Of a stretch of 64,000 nt of DNA, positions 18,691 to 26,107 are shown piece after piece. The stretch lies in NCBI RefSeq assembly GCF_001752365.1, contig NZ_MEIY01000001.1:2100473-2164472 (forward strand). The letters run 5' to 3'. Every line of letters begins with the position of its first letter. The first letter of the stretch is position 1. A model generated the notes under the pieces. That model worked only from the letters and a program-made list of their open reading frames with translations. It did no database searches and had not been told where the DNA came from. The DNA comes from Marinobacter sp. X15-166B (GTDB taxonomy: Bacteria; Pseudomonadota; Gammaproteobacteria; Pseudomonadales; Oleiphilaceae). A program made the translations under genes and the position numbers.

Positions 18691-18706
18691 TGGCGTACAT
18701 TTTGCC
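18691..18706 (+). promoter_or_regulatory. Sigma-54 (-24/-12) promoter
   Basis: TGGCGTACATTTTGCC matches the sigma-54 consensus TGGCAC-N5-TTGC, with GG (18692-18693) and GC (18704-18705) separated by exactly ten bases. The predicted start is near 18717, about 110 bases before the 72-aa gene. It is directly downstream of an enhancer-binding-type regulator, which supports the call. Confidence 0.65.
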
Positions 18707-18826
18707 TGTCGGTAAGTGACAAGCGGGTCATCACGGTGAGCACACGGATGCCACTCCCGGTCAGCGCTACAGAGCTGTAACGCCGGGCCGCAGCATCTGC
18801 TTACCACGCCATAAGGAGCAACGGAC

Positions 18827-19045
18827 ATGTGGAGTAACGGAAAGTTGGTTCTGCAAGTTTATACCACGTACCACTCGCAAAATGCCTGGGCCCACGTTCA
18901 AGGTGTGGGCTGGCGCAAGATACGCACCAGTGCGGCCGACGGCGTTACCAATACCTTTTGTTTATTGAGTACGGCCCAGGCGAATAACCGCACGGTGAAC
19001 GTTTATGTCGTTAACAATCTGATTGAGCGCGCCTATATGAATTGA
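18827..19045 (+). CDS. Small stand-alone domain, same as protease C-terminus
   Basis: A 72-residue protein with AAGGAG before its ATG. Its whole length aligns without gaps to the last 72 residues of the M6-type metalloprotease encoded at 19514-21079; by my hand alignment 45 of 72 residues are identical, including YTTYH, QNAWAH, VGWRKI, ADGVTN, AQANNR and VNVYV. No signal peptide or membrane segment is present. I do not recognise the fold; the alternation of aromatic and polar residues suggests a small beta-rich module. As first gene behind the sigma-54 promoter it may be a partner, adaptor or competitor of the protease tail. The function is unknown. Confidence 0.8.
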   Translation: MWSNGKLVLQVYTTYHSQNAWAHVQGVGWRKIRTSAADGVTNTFCLLSTAQANNRTVNVYVVNNLIERAYMN

Positions 19046-19061
19046 GGCAGGAGAACCCGCC

Positions 19062-19444
19062 ATGTATCCCGATATCACCATTAATATTAATCTCGCCGGC
19101 GATGTTGTGAAAACCGCAACAGTGGCGGAAGACCTTCGTGCTCTTGGTCCGCCGCCCGAAGAGGGCATGGCCCGGGCCGGGCGTGTGGAAGGACAAGATG
19201 CAATCGACCCCGGGGTGCCGCCGGGTCCCGCCGAGGCCGCCAGGGGAGGCGCCGGTAAACCCGCCATGCAGGCTGCCCCGGCCCGGGGGAGTTTTTTCAG
19301 GACGCTACGTTCGGTGCATCGCCGGACAATATCAGTGGTGAGCCACCGGGGCCTGAAGCAGCGGATGCGCCGCAGATGCCCTATGCCGAAGACACCGCCG
19401 CCACTAAGAAACCTCGCGCCAAAGGCGGCAAGGCAGTGAAGTGA
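19062..19444 (+). CDS. Small acidic/disordered protein with -1 frame switch
   Basis: The ATG at 19062 opens a 125-codon frame ending at TGA 19437-19439. The first ~76 residues look like a real protein: MYPDITININLAGDVVKTAT, then EDLRALGPPPEE and an Ala/Gly/Pro-rich stretch. After that this frame becomes Arg-rich nonsense, while the -1 frame from 19298 reads like real coding sequence, QDATFGASPDNISGEPPGPE, ending in KKPRAKGGKAVK at TGA 19442-19444. The joint product would have 127 residues. The switch lies on T TTT TTC (19292-19298). Either a programmed -1 frameshift or a one-base deletion in the G5 or T6 run explains it. The family is unknown; it sits between the 72-aa domain and the protease. 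Confidence 0.6.
19292..19298 (+). other. Candidate -1 ribosomal slippery heptamer
   Basis: T TTT TTC lies in the correct zero-frame phase (codons AGT TTT TTC) exactly where coding potential moves from frame 0 to frame -1. GGGGGAG lies just upstream and could act as an internal Shine-Dalgarno-like stimulator, though at short distance. No clear pseudoknot could be confirmed by eye. Confidence 0.45.
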
Positions 19445-19513
19445 CGCTCATGTCGATTTACCGACAAGACAAGGTGATTGGGTGAGCGGACAGACTACAG
19501 ACAGGAGCCTGCT

Positions 19514-21079
19514 ATGTGTAACCATCGCTGTATTGTTCCCCCTTCTCCCGAATTGGAAGAGAAGATTATTCGCTCCAAGAACATGCTACTCGCCGGGCAC
19601 TCGCTTCCCGATGAGCCAACGGTGGACGTGCTCGACTTACGCAGTGCCACGCGCATTCTCACTCGCGCTCCCGGGACCCGGGCCCACACATTGGTTTCGC
19701 CCACCGTTGAGTTTGCGCCAGTAATCGGGACACGCCGGGCTCTGGTATTGCTCGTGGATTTTTCGGACAAGGCGGCTAATGAAACCCAGGGGCATTATCA
19801 CAACATGCTCTTTTCGGTTGGCAGCTACGCCACCGGCAGTATGCGGGATTTTTACCGCGAGGCGTCATACAGCCAGCTTGATGTCGACGGTGAAGTCAGC
19901 GGCACGGGTGGGCCCACCAACGGGTGGTACCGAGTTCCGCAAACCAAAGCGTACTATACCAACAACGACTACGGCTTCGGCGCATACCCGCGTAACGCCC
20001 AGAAACTTGTTGAAGATGCAGTGGACCTGGCTGCTCCACATGTCAACTTTGCCCAATACGATAACGACGGCGATGGCGTCGTCGATGCCCTGGTCATCAT
20101 CGCTGCAGGCTCGGGAGGGGAAGTAACCGGCAACACCGGTGACATCTGGTCCCACAAATGGGGCATTGCGCCCAAAGCCGTAGACGGGGTGCAGGTACAA
20201 ACCTACTTTATGGCACCGGAGGATGGTCGGGTCGGCGTAATGGCTCACGAACTGGGGCATCTGTTAATGAAGTGGCCGGATCTTTACGACACGGATTACA
20301 GCTCCCGCGGCACCGGACGTTGGGATCTGATGGCGGGGGGCAGCTGGAATGACGGAGGCAATACTCCCGCGCACCCCACTGCCTGGTGCAAACTCAAAGC
20401 TGGCTGGATCAATCCGACGACCATCTTTAACAGTCAGCAAAACGTTACTATCCAACCCTATGCGACTCACCCGGATGTGTACAAGTTGCCCATCGGCGCT
20501 AACGACAGCAAAGAGTATTTCCTCGTCTCCAATCGGCAGCAGACCAGATTCGACAGTCAATTGCCCGGGGCAGGTTGTATCATCGAACACATTGACGACA
20601 ATCAGGTTAACAACACCGACGAGACGCACTACCTGGTGGACATCGAACAAGCGGATGGGCAAGCTCACCTCAACAGTAACGCCAACTCCGGTGACGCCGG
20701 AGATCCGTTCCCGACGGCAACGAATCATGCCTTCGCGAAGGGCACCATACCTGACAGCAACGCCTACGACGGCTCAGACTCAAAAGTTGCGGTGACCAGC
20801 ATCCAGCGCACCGGTGATTTGATCACCGCCGACATCAATGTCGGTGGAGTAACTGCGACAGAGTGGCACACCAATAAAGCGGTGCTGCAGACTTACACCA
20901 CTTATCATGGACAGAACGCCTGGGCCCACATTCAGGATGTGGGTTGGCGCAAGATCGACACCGGCAGTGCCGACGGTGTCACTAATATGTTTCAGGCACT
21001 GTGCGTTGCACAGGCAAATAACCGTCACGTCAATGTGTATGTCGACGACGACAAGGTGTACCGCTTGTATCTGCTCTAG
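19514..21079 (+). CDS. M6-type (immune inhibitor A-like) metalloprotease without signal peptide
   Basis: A 521-residue protein; the ATG at 19514 has AGGAG seven bases before it. M6 hallmarks are in order: SYSQLDVDGEVSG (residues 118-130), a calcium-type DNDGDGVVDALV loop (183-194), IWSHKW, the zinc motif HELGH (H245, E246, H249) followed by WPDLYDTDYSS, and the Met-turn WDLMAGGSW (270-278). Residues about 300-445 are beta-rich. The last 72 residues repeat the stand-alone domain of the gene at 18827. M6 proteases are normally secreted, yet this one begins MCNHRCIVPPSPELEEKI with no export signal. Its place next to the injection system suggests that it is carried by the particle; this is an inference. 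Confidence 0.88.
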   Translation: MCNHRCIVPPSPELEEKIIRSKNMLLAGHSLPDEPTVDVLDLRSATRILTRAPGTRAHTLVSPTVEFAPVIGTRRALVLLVDFSDKAANETQGHYHNMLFSVGSYATGSMRDFYREASYSQLDVDGEVSGTGGPTNGWYRVPQTKAYYTNNDYGFGAYPRNAQKLVEDAVDLAAPHVNFAQYDNDGDGVVDALVIIAAGSGGEVTGNTGDIWSHKWGIAPKAVDGVQVQTYFMAPEDGRVGVMAHELGHLLMKWPDLYDTDYSSRGTGRWDLMAGGSWNDGGNTPAHPTAWCKLKAGWINPTTIFNSQQNVTIQPYATHPDVYKLPIGANDSKEYFLVSNRQQTRFDSQLPGAGCIIEHIDDNQVNNTDETHYLVDIEQADGQAHLNSNANSGDAGDPFPTATNHAFAKGTIPDSNAYDGSDSKVAVTSIQRTGDLITADINVGGVTATEWHTNKAVLQTYTTYHGQNAWAHIQDVGWRKIDTGSADGVTNMFQALCVAQANNRHVNVYVDDDKVYRLYLL

Positions 21080-21099
21080 CAGCCGCTGGAGCGGGAGCT

Positions 21100-21408
21100 T
21101 CAGGGAGTAGAGGCCTTCAGATTGGAGAGCTGAAAGCTGCCCTGGCGTGCTCCGCCTAAATATTCGGCCTCTGCATTGGCGAGAACGCCGGCAGTGAGGG
21201 TGACGGAGGTGTCAAAGGTAAAACCATTGACACTTTGGCCAATCCGTTGAGTGGCGAAATCCGGACCTTCAATGGGCCGGGCTGCCAGTAACTCAAAGAC
21301 CAGTTCCTGCTTGTCAGGAAATCGCTCGCTACAGGTGACGGATACAACTCTCAGCTTTATTTCGCAACGATTGGGGGCCGCGGAGACCCCCGGGTGTCGT
21401 GGTGACAT
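21100..21408 (-). CDS. Hypothetical small protein, antisense within the island
   Basis: A 102-residue frame with GAGGGG before its ATG. It reads like genuine protein (EIKLRVVSVTCSERFPDKQE, then FATQRIGQSVNGFTFDTSVT and GSFQLSNLKA) with predicted beta strands and no signal peptide. I recognise no family. It is convergent with the metalloprotease gene (20-base gap) and is the only minus-strand gene in the island. A 53-codon plus-strand frame starts opposite its start codon, so the reading is not certain. Confidence 0.5.
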   Translation of the reverse strand: MSPRHPGVSAAPNRCEIKLRVVSVTCSERFPDKQELVFELLAARPIEGPDFATQRIGQSVNGFTFDTSVTLTAGVLANAEAEYLGGARQGSFQLSNLKASTP

Positions 21409-21823
21409 GTCCGCCCCTCTTGTCGCATTACATTGGCGTTATGCATTGGCTGCGTCTGCGCAGAGATTTATGACGGCGCTTCCCGGAGTCAGCCAACGCC
21501 AGTTTAGTATATTGCCACACCCGCAAGATGACGATACCGACGACGCTGAACAAATGCTCACTGGGTAAAGAATGGCGCAAGCGTTAAAAACGCAACCCAC
21601 CCCCACACCCACCACAGCGCAATCCCGCGTACTGCCGTAAAAACACTGCTGATAAAAATAAAAACACCTGCATTGGCCTCGGGATGTGGGTTGTTTCTTA
21701 CCCGGTTTTTCGTCATGAAAAGAAAATTACCTTTAATAATCAGCAGCCTGTTGGCTGGCATGAATCTTGTGTTGTCCGGGCTATCAGCTACGCGTTCGGC
21801 TCTGACAACTAAAGGTAAACCTT
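21409..21823. other. 415-base gap upstream of the injection-system operon
   Basis: No convincing gene. Small frames are present: 53 codons at 21407-21568 (+) and 42 codons at 21715-21843 (+), the latter starting with a signal-peptide-like MKRKLPLIISSLLAG. A near sigma-54 element, TGGCATGAATCTTGT (21756-21770), has GG and the right spacing but GT in place of the -12 GC. A half copy of the 18601 dyad, CCCGGTT, lies at 21701-21707. The promoter of the main operon should be here. Confidence 0.4.
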
Positions 21824-22090
21824 ATGTCGAATTACAGGCGTGATGATACTGAAGTGTTGCGCGTCGCTAATGAAATCAAGCGCTATCTTGGTGCTCATCC
21901 CGACGGAGTTGATACAGCCGAAGGTATTACCAAATGGTGGTTGCCACGGCAGCGACTTGAAGAGTCGGCGTTCCTGGTGCGCCAGGCGCTGGATTATCTG
22001 GTGGCGGAATCGCTCGTCGAGCGCAAAGCCAGCCGCAGCGGTGACCATCTGTACTTTCGCGTTAAGCCGTCGCGCAAAAACGAGCAATAG
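21824..22090 (+). CDS. Small winged-helix-like protein at head of CIS operon
   Basis: An 88-residue basic protein with AAAGG before its ATG. The pattern of three helices followed by a wing can be read in EVLRVANEIKRYLGAHPDG, LEESAFLVRQALDYLVAESL and ERKASRSGDHLYFRV, suggesting a winged helix-turn-helix. The sheath gene follows after 32 bases on the same strand. It could be a transcription factor or a small structural part of the particle; the sequence does not decide. No close family is recognised. Confidence 0.7.
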   Translation: MSNYRRDDTEVLRVANEIKRYLGAHPDGVDTAEGITKWWLPRQRLEESAFLVRQALDYLVAESLVERKASRSGDHLYFRVKPSRKNEQ

Positions 22091-22122
22091 GCGGATCTTT
22101 CCGATTAACAGGAGTAAATATC

Positions 22123-23694
22123 ATGCCTGTATCCCCCACATACCCCGGCGTCTATGTCGAAGAAATTCCCAGCGGTGTGCGCACCATCACCGGAGTTGCT
22201 ACGTCCATTACCGCATTCATCGGCCGGGCAAAACGTGGGCCGGTCAATGTAGCCACGACCATTAACAGTTTTCCCGACTACGAGCGCGTGTTTGGCGGTC
22301 TGGATCTCAACAGCGCCATGAGTTTTGCGGTCAGGGACTATTTCCTCAACGGAGGTAGCCAGGCAATTATCGGTCGCCTGTACCGGGCCGACGATGCTGC
22401 GGCGAACGCCTTGCTCGTCGCAGACACGTTGCAGCTGCAGGCCGCCTATGAAGGCGCCTGGGGCAACACCTTGCGAGTGCGGATTGATTTTGATGTATCG
22501 GCTGAAGTGGCGGCCGCGCAGGGGCTTGCGGAGACTGACCTGTTCAATCTCACCATCCGTGATACCAAGACAGGCAATACCGAGCGCTACCTCAACGTAT
22601 CCGTGGCTGACGGTCCGCGGCGCATCGACAATGTGTTAGCCCAGCAATCGGATTTAATGCGCACGAATGGCGCACTTGCGGAAAACCGGCCTGCGGCCAG
22701 CGCCGATCCGCAACCCGGTGAAGACCCTTTTGGCGACAACGAACCCGCCACCAACTATGTGGTAACCACCGAGGCATCGGACGGTGCCGCGTTGCAGATC
22801 GACGATTACACCGGTGCCGGCTTGAGCACGGCCAAACAGGGCCTTTATGTGCTGAAGCAGGTGGATTTATTCAACCTGCTGTGCCTGCCACCCGAAGGCG
22901 GCAGTGGGGACTACCCCGCAGGCCTGGTGGATGCGGCCATAACGCTCTGTGTCGACGAGCGCGCTCTGCTATTGGTGGACTCACCCAGTGGCTGGAGCGA
23001 GCCCAGTGATGCCATTGCCGGCCTCGACGCCGTCGCCACCAAAAGTAAAAATGCCGCGCTGTTTTTTCCGCGCCTCAGACAACCCAATCCGTTGCGGGGC
23101 AATCAGGTGGAAGAGTTTGTACCCTGCGGTGCCGTGGCCGGGGTGATGGCGCGCACCGACACCCAGCGTGGGGTATGGAAAGCGCCAGCGGGTCTTGAGG
23201 CCACCTTGCGGGGTGTGCCCGAGCTGTCGGTGAAACTGAATAACGCCGAAAACGGTCAACTCAATCCTCTGGGGATCAACTGCTTGCGGGCCTTTCCGGT
23301 GATTGGCCGAATTGTCTGGGGCGCACGCACCTTGCGCGGCGCCGACATTCTGGCCGACGAGTACAAGTACATTCCGGTGCGTCGTCTGGCGCTGTTTATC
23401 GAGGAAAGCCTGTACCGGGGCACCCAATGGGTGGTGTTCGAGCCCAATGACGAGCCCCTCTGGGCGCAGATCCGTCTGAACGTGGGTGCGTTCATGCATA
23501 ACCTGTTTCGCCAGGGCGCCTTTCAGGGCACCACACCGCGGCAGGCCTATTTCGTTAAATGCGATAAAGAAACCACCCCGCAGAACGATATTGACCGGGG
23601 CATCGTCAACATCGTGGTGGGTTTCGCGCCGTTAAAGCCGGCCGAATTCGTGATTATCAAGCTCCAGCAGATTGCTGGCGAACTTGAGGTTTAA
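22123..23694 (+). CDS. Contractile tail sheath protein
   Basis: A 523-residue sheath subunit of the gpFI/Afp2-4 type, which forms the outer cylinder that contracts to drive the tube. It opens with the family start SPTYPGVYVEEIPSGVRTI followed by TSITAFIGRAKRGPVN. The conserved C-terminal domain contains GINCLRAFPVIGRIVWGART near residue 383, VRRLALFIEESLYRGTQWVVFEPND near residue 420, and the closing MHNLFRQGAFQGTTPRQAYFV. AGGAG lies before the ATG. Only one sheath gene is present, whereas Afp and PVC have three. The tube gene follows after 11 bases. Confidence 0.96.
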   Translation: MPVSPTYPGVYVEEIPSGVRTITGVATSITAFIGRAKRGPVNVATTINSFPDYERVFGGLDLNSAMSFAVRDYFLNGGSQAIIGRLYRADDAAANALLVADTLQLQAAYEGAWGNTLRVRIDFDVSAEVAAAQGLAETDLFNLTIRDTKTGNTERYLNVSVADGPRRIDNVLAQQSDLMRTNGALAENRPAASADPQPGEDPFGDNEPATNYVVTTEASDGAALQIDDYTGAGLSTAKQGLYVLKQVDLFNLLCLPPEGGSGDYPAGLVDAAITLCVDERALLLVDSPSGWSEPSDAIAGLDAVATKSKNAALFFPRLRQPNPLRGNQVEEFVPCGAVAGVMARTDTQRGVWKAPAGLEATLRGVPELSVKLNNAENGQLNPLGINCLRAFPVIGRIVWGARTLRGADILADEYKYIPVRRLALFIEESLYRGTQWVVFEPNDEPLWAQIRLNVGAFMHNLFRQGAFQGTTPRQAYFVKCDKETTPQNDIDRGIVNIVVGFAPLKPAEFVIIKLQQIAGELEV

Positions 23695-23705
23695 AGGAGA
23701 AGACC

Positions 23706-24233
23706 ATGGCCCAGTTCAGTGTCAATCCACAACGATTTGATCCCTACAAAAACTTCAAGTTTCGCGTGAAATGGGACGGCCGGTTTGTCGCCGGTGTCAG
23801 CAAGGTCGGCGCACTCAAACGCACCACCGAAATGGTGGAACACCGGGAAGGCGGTGACCCCAGCACCGTGCGCAAGTCCCCCGGGCAGTCGAAATACGAG
23901 GCAATCACCCTGGAGCGGGGGGTGACCCATGACCCAGAATTTGAGAAGTGGGCCAACAAGGTGTGGAATTTTGGCTCCGGGTTGGGAGCCGAAGTGTCGC
24001 TCAAGGATTTCCGTAAAGACCTCATCATCGAAATGTACAACGAGGCCGGCCAGCTGGTCATTGCCTATAAGGTGTTTCGCTGTTGGGTGTCAGAATATCA
24101 GGCACTTCCAGAGCTGGATGCCAGTGCTAACGCGGTCGCTATCCAAACATTGAAACTGGAAAACGAGGGTTGGGAAAGGGATTACGAAGTGCCTGAACCC
24201 ACCGAGCCTGAGTTCACCGAGCCAGAAGGGTGA
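23706..24233 (+). CDS. Inner tube protein (gp19/Afp1-5 type)
   Basis: A 175-residue tube subunit. The family pattern is clear: DPYKNFKFRVKWDGRFVAGVSKVGALKRTTEMVEHREGG with SPGQSKYEAITLERGVTHDPEFEKW, then WVSEYQALPELDASANAVAIQTLKLENEGWERD. It builds the hexameric inner tube around which the sheath assembles. The tail is acidic (EPTEPEFTEPEG), longer than in typical tube proteins. It is the only full tube gene; the adaptor at 35313 is a relative. Confidence 0.95.
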   Translation: MAQFSVNPQRFDPYKNFKFRVKWDGRFVAGVSKVGALKRTTEMVEHREGGDPSTVRKSPGQSKYEAITLERGVTHDPEFEKWANKVWNFGSGLGAEVSLKDFRKDLIIEMYNEAGQLVIAYKVFRCWVSEYQALPELDASANAVAIQTLKLENEGWERDYEVPEPTEPEFTEPEG

Positions 24234-24239
24234 GCCGCG

Positions 24240-24980
24240 ATGATAACCCCGGGGGCAGAGCAGTTACTCAACGTATGGGAGCAGGGCCTGAATCAGCCCT
24301 TGCTGCAACGGGCACTGATGTTGCTGGCGGTGGCTTGTCCGGATTGCTCGCCCGACACGTTGGCAACCTTGAGCATCGGGGAGCGGGATTCGCGGTTGCT
24401 GCAGCTGCGGGCACGCCTGTTCGGGCAGCAGCTGTCCAATACCGCAGTCTGCCCGCAATGCAACGAACGTCTCGAATGGCAGAGCTGCATTGCCGATTTG
24501 CTTGTTGACACAGACCGGGCCGACTGCAAAGCCGGCGGGTTTGAGTTGCAAACGGAGGGCTACCAGCTGCGGTTTCGCTTGCCCAACAGCCTTGATGTCG
24601 CCGCTGCCGCCAACGCCGGGGGCGCCGAAGACGCCGTCCAACAGCTGCTGTTGCGTTGCGTGATTGAGATCGAACAGGACGGCGTAAATTGCGCCAATGC
24701 ACCATTACCCGAAGGGGTTGTTCAGGCGCTGGCCGAGCGGATGGAGGCGTTAGATCCACAGGCGGACATTCGTACTGATCTGACCTGTCCGGAGTGTGCG
24801 CACCATTGGTGTGCGCTGTTTGATATTGCCAGTTTTCTTTGGGCGGAAGTCAACGGCTGGGCAGAGCGGATGCTGCACATGGTCTGCCGGTTGGCGGCGG
24901 CCTATGGGTGGAGTGAACGGGACATTCTCAACCTCAGTCCGGTGCGCCGGCAACTGTATCTGGGGATGGTGGCGCGATGA
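24240..24980 (+). CDS. T4-type baseplate assembly protein with two Cys clusters
   Basis: A 246-residue protein matching the T4-like baseplate assembly/chaperone family often found after the tube gene in contractile injection loci. It has an N-terminal helical segment (GAEQLLNVWEQGLNQPLLQR), a central beta part, and a C-terminal part ending LAAAYGWSERDILNLSPVRRQLYLGMV, which is the most conserved family feature. Two zinc-ribbon-like pairs are present: CPQC with C further on (CPQCNERLEWQSC) near residue 79, and CPEC/HHWC near residue 183. It overlaps the next gene (ATGATGA). Confidence 0.82.
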   Translation: MITPGAEQLLNVWEQGLNQPLLQRALMLLAVACPDCSPDTLATLSIGERDSRLLQLRARLFGQQLSNTAVCPQCNERLEWQSCIADLLVDTDRADCKAGGFELQTEGYQLRFRLPNSLDVAAAANAGGAEDAVQQLLLRCVIEIEQDGVNCANAPLPEGVVQALAERMEALDPQADIRTDLTCPECAHHWCALFDIASFLWAEVNGWAERMLHMVCRLAAAYGWSERDILNLSPVRRQLYLGMVAR

Positions 24981-26107
24981 TGACTTTTCTGCACAATGTA
25001 CTGCGACGGCAGCAGCTGGGATCGGCAAGCCAGCGGGCGGGCACTCCCGGTCTGCCGGAAAGCTACATGGTGCAACCGCGACCGCAAGCGCGCTTCGAAA
25101 ACGATCTTGAGACGTTTGTTCAGACTCACGAGGGGCGCGATGACCAGCTTCTTCGCGCTGCAGCAGCGCAGCCGGAAACGGATTCACCAACAGTGGCCCG
25201 GTCTGCGACCATTGGCGGCGACCGGGGAGCAGCTCGTGAATGGAACGAGGGCATCCAGGGGCACAGGGGGGCGGCGCCACCTGTCGTGGCTCAACAACCA
25301 GTTGAGCCGCAACCCGCTCACAAACCAGCGAAACAACAGCCGGTACCACAACAAGCAGGTCCAACAAAGGCGGATGGCGACCACGCAGCGAGTGAGGCAA
25401 TAACGCCCGGCGTCGTTGCCCCTCAGAGCTTTCCGCAGGGTGCCCCGTCCACTGGGGCGCGCAGGGCTATGAACCAGGAGCCCGCCCCGCCACCACACCG
25501 CCAACCTCAAGCGCAGGCTAGCGATGAATTAAGCCAGCGCATTGCAACCCTTCTGCAAGCGTTCAATCGCCGGCAAACGCACACCGCCGGCCACCAAAGT
25601 CCGCTTGAGCCCCGGCCAGCCATCACCATTCCAGGCGCGGTTCCAGACCGCCCTGAAACTGGCGACTTCAGCCAATCGGCGCAAGCTGTGCTGCCCGCTT
25701 CAATGGATCAGCCGGTGCCTGCCGGCGAGCCGCCAACAACGCTCACACCTGCTGACAACCGGGTAATCCCCGATACCGCAGATGCGTCCGACCCTGGAAC
25801 CTTGGGCCACCGCCCGATGCCACCGCCCACACCGGCGACCGCCGAGACCACTCAGCAACGGGAGGCAACGGGCGCGTTACAGATACCGGACTGGTTGGCT
25901 GCCATTCAGAGCGAGCTTGGTAACCGCTGGCGGGAGCGCAACCAGCGGGCGCAGTCCGAACCCGTGGTCAACGTCACCATTGGCCGGGTCGAAGTCCGCG
26001 CGATTCAGGACAAAGCGGACAAACCGGCGCAAGCCCGCCACCGGCCGAGTGGGGTGATGACTCTGGAGGCCTATCTCCAACAGCGTGACCGCAGGGGGCC
26101 AGCATGA
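24977..26107 (+). CDS. Pro/Gln-rich CIS protein with conserved C-terminal motif
   Basis: A 376-residue protein. Residues about 50-310 are very rich in Pro, Gln, Ala and Thr and probably disordered. Residues about 325-376 carry PVVNVTIGRVEVRAIQ and then GVMTLEAYLQQRDRRG, a short motif I have seen in uncharacterised proteins of contractile injection loci at this place. The role is unknown; a flexible linker with a docking strand for the cap or baseplate is possible. It overlaps both neighbours (ATGA), so it is coupled within the operon. Confidence 0.75.
   Translation: MMTFLHNVLRRQQLGSASQRAGTPGLPESYMVQPRPQARFENDLETFVQTHEGRDDQLLRAAAAQPETDSPTVARSATIGGDRGAAREWNEGIQGHRGAAPPVVAQQPVEPQPAHKPAKQQPVPQQAGPTKADGDHAASEAITPGVVAPQSFPQGAPSTGARRAMNQEPAPPPHRQPQAQASDELSQRIATLLQAFNRRQTHTAGHQSPLEPRPAITIPGAVPDRPETGDFSQSAQAVLPASMDQPVPAGEPPTTLTPADNRVIPDTADASDPGTLGHRPMPPPTPATAETTQQREATGALQIPDWLAAIQSELGNRWRERNQRAQSEPVVNVTIGRVEVRAIQDKADKPAQARHRPSGVMTLEAYLQQRDRRGPA

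Noticed and set aside
21407-21568. 53-codon plus-strand frame beginning MSAPLVALHWRYALAASAQR
   Set aside because: Its start lies opposite the start of the better-supported 102-aa minus gene, and no ribosome site precedes it. Mentioned in the gap entry only.
21715-21843. 42-codon frame with signal-peptide-like start MKRKLPLIISSLLAG
   Set aside because: It runs into the next gene's start, has no clear Shine-Dalgarno, and almost nothing would remain after cleavage; probably chance.
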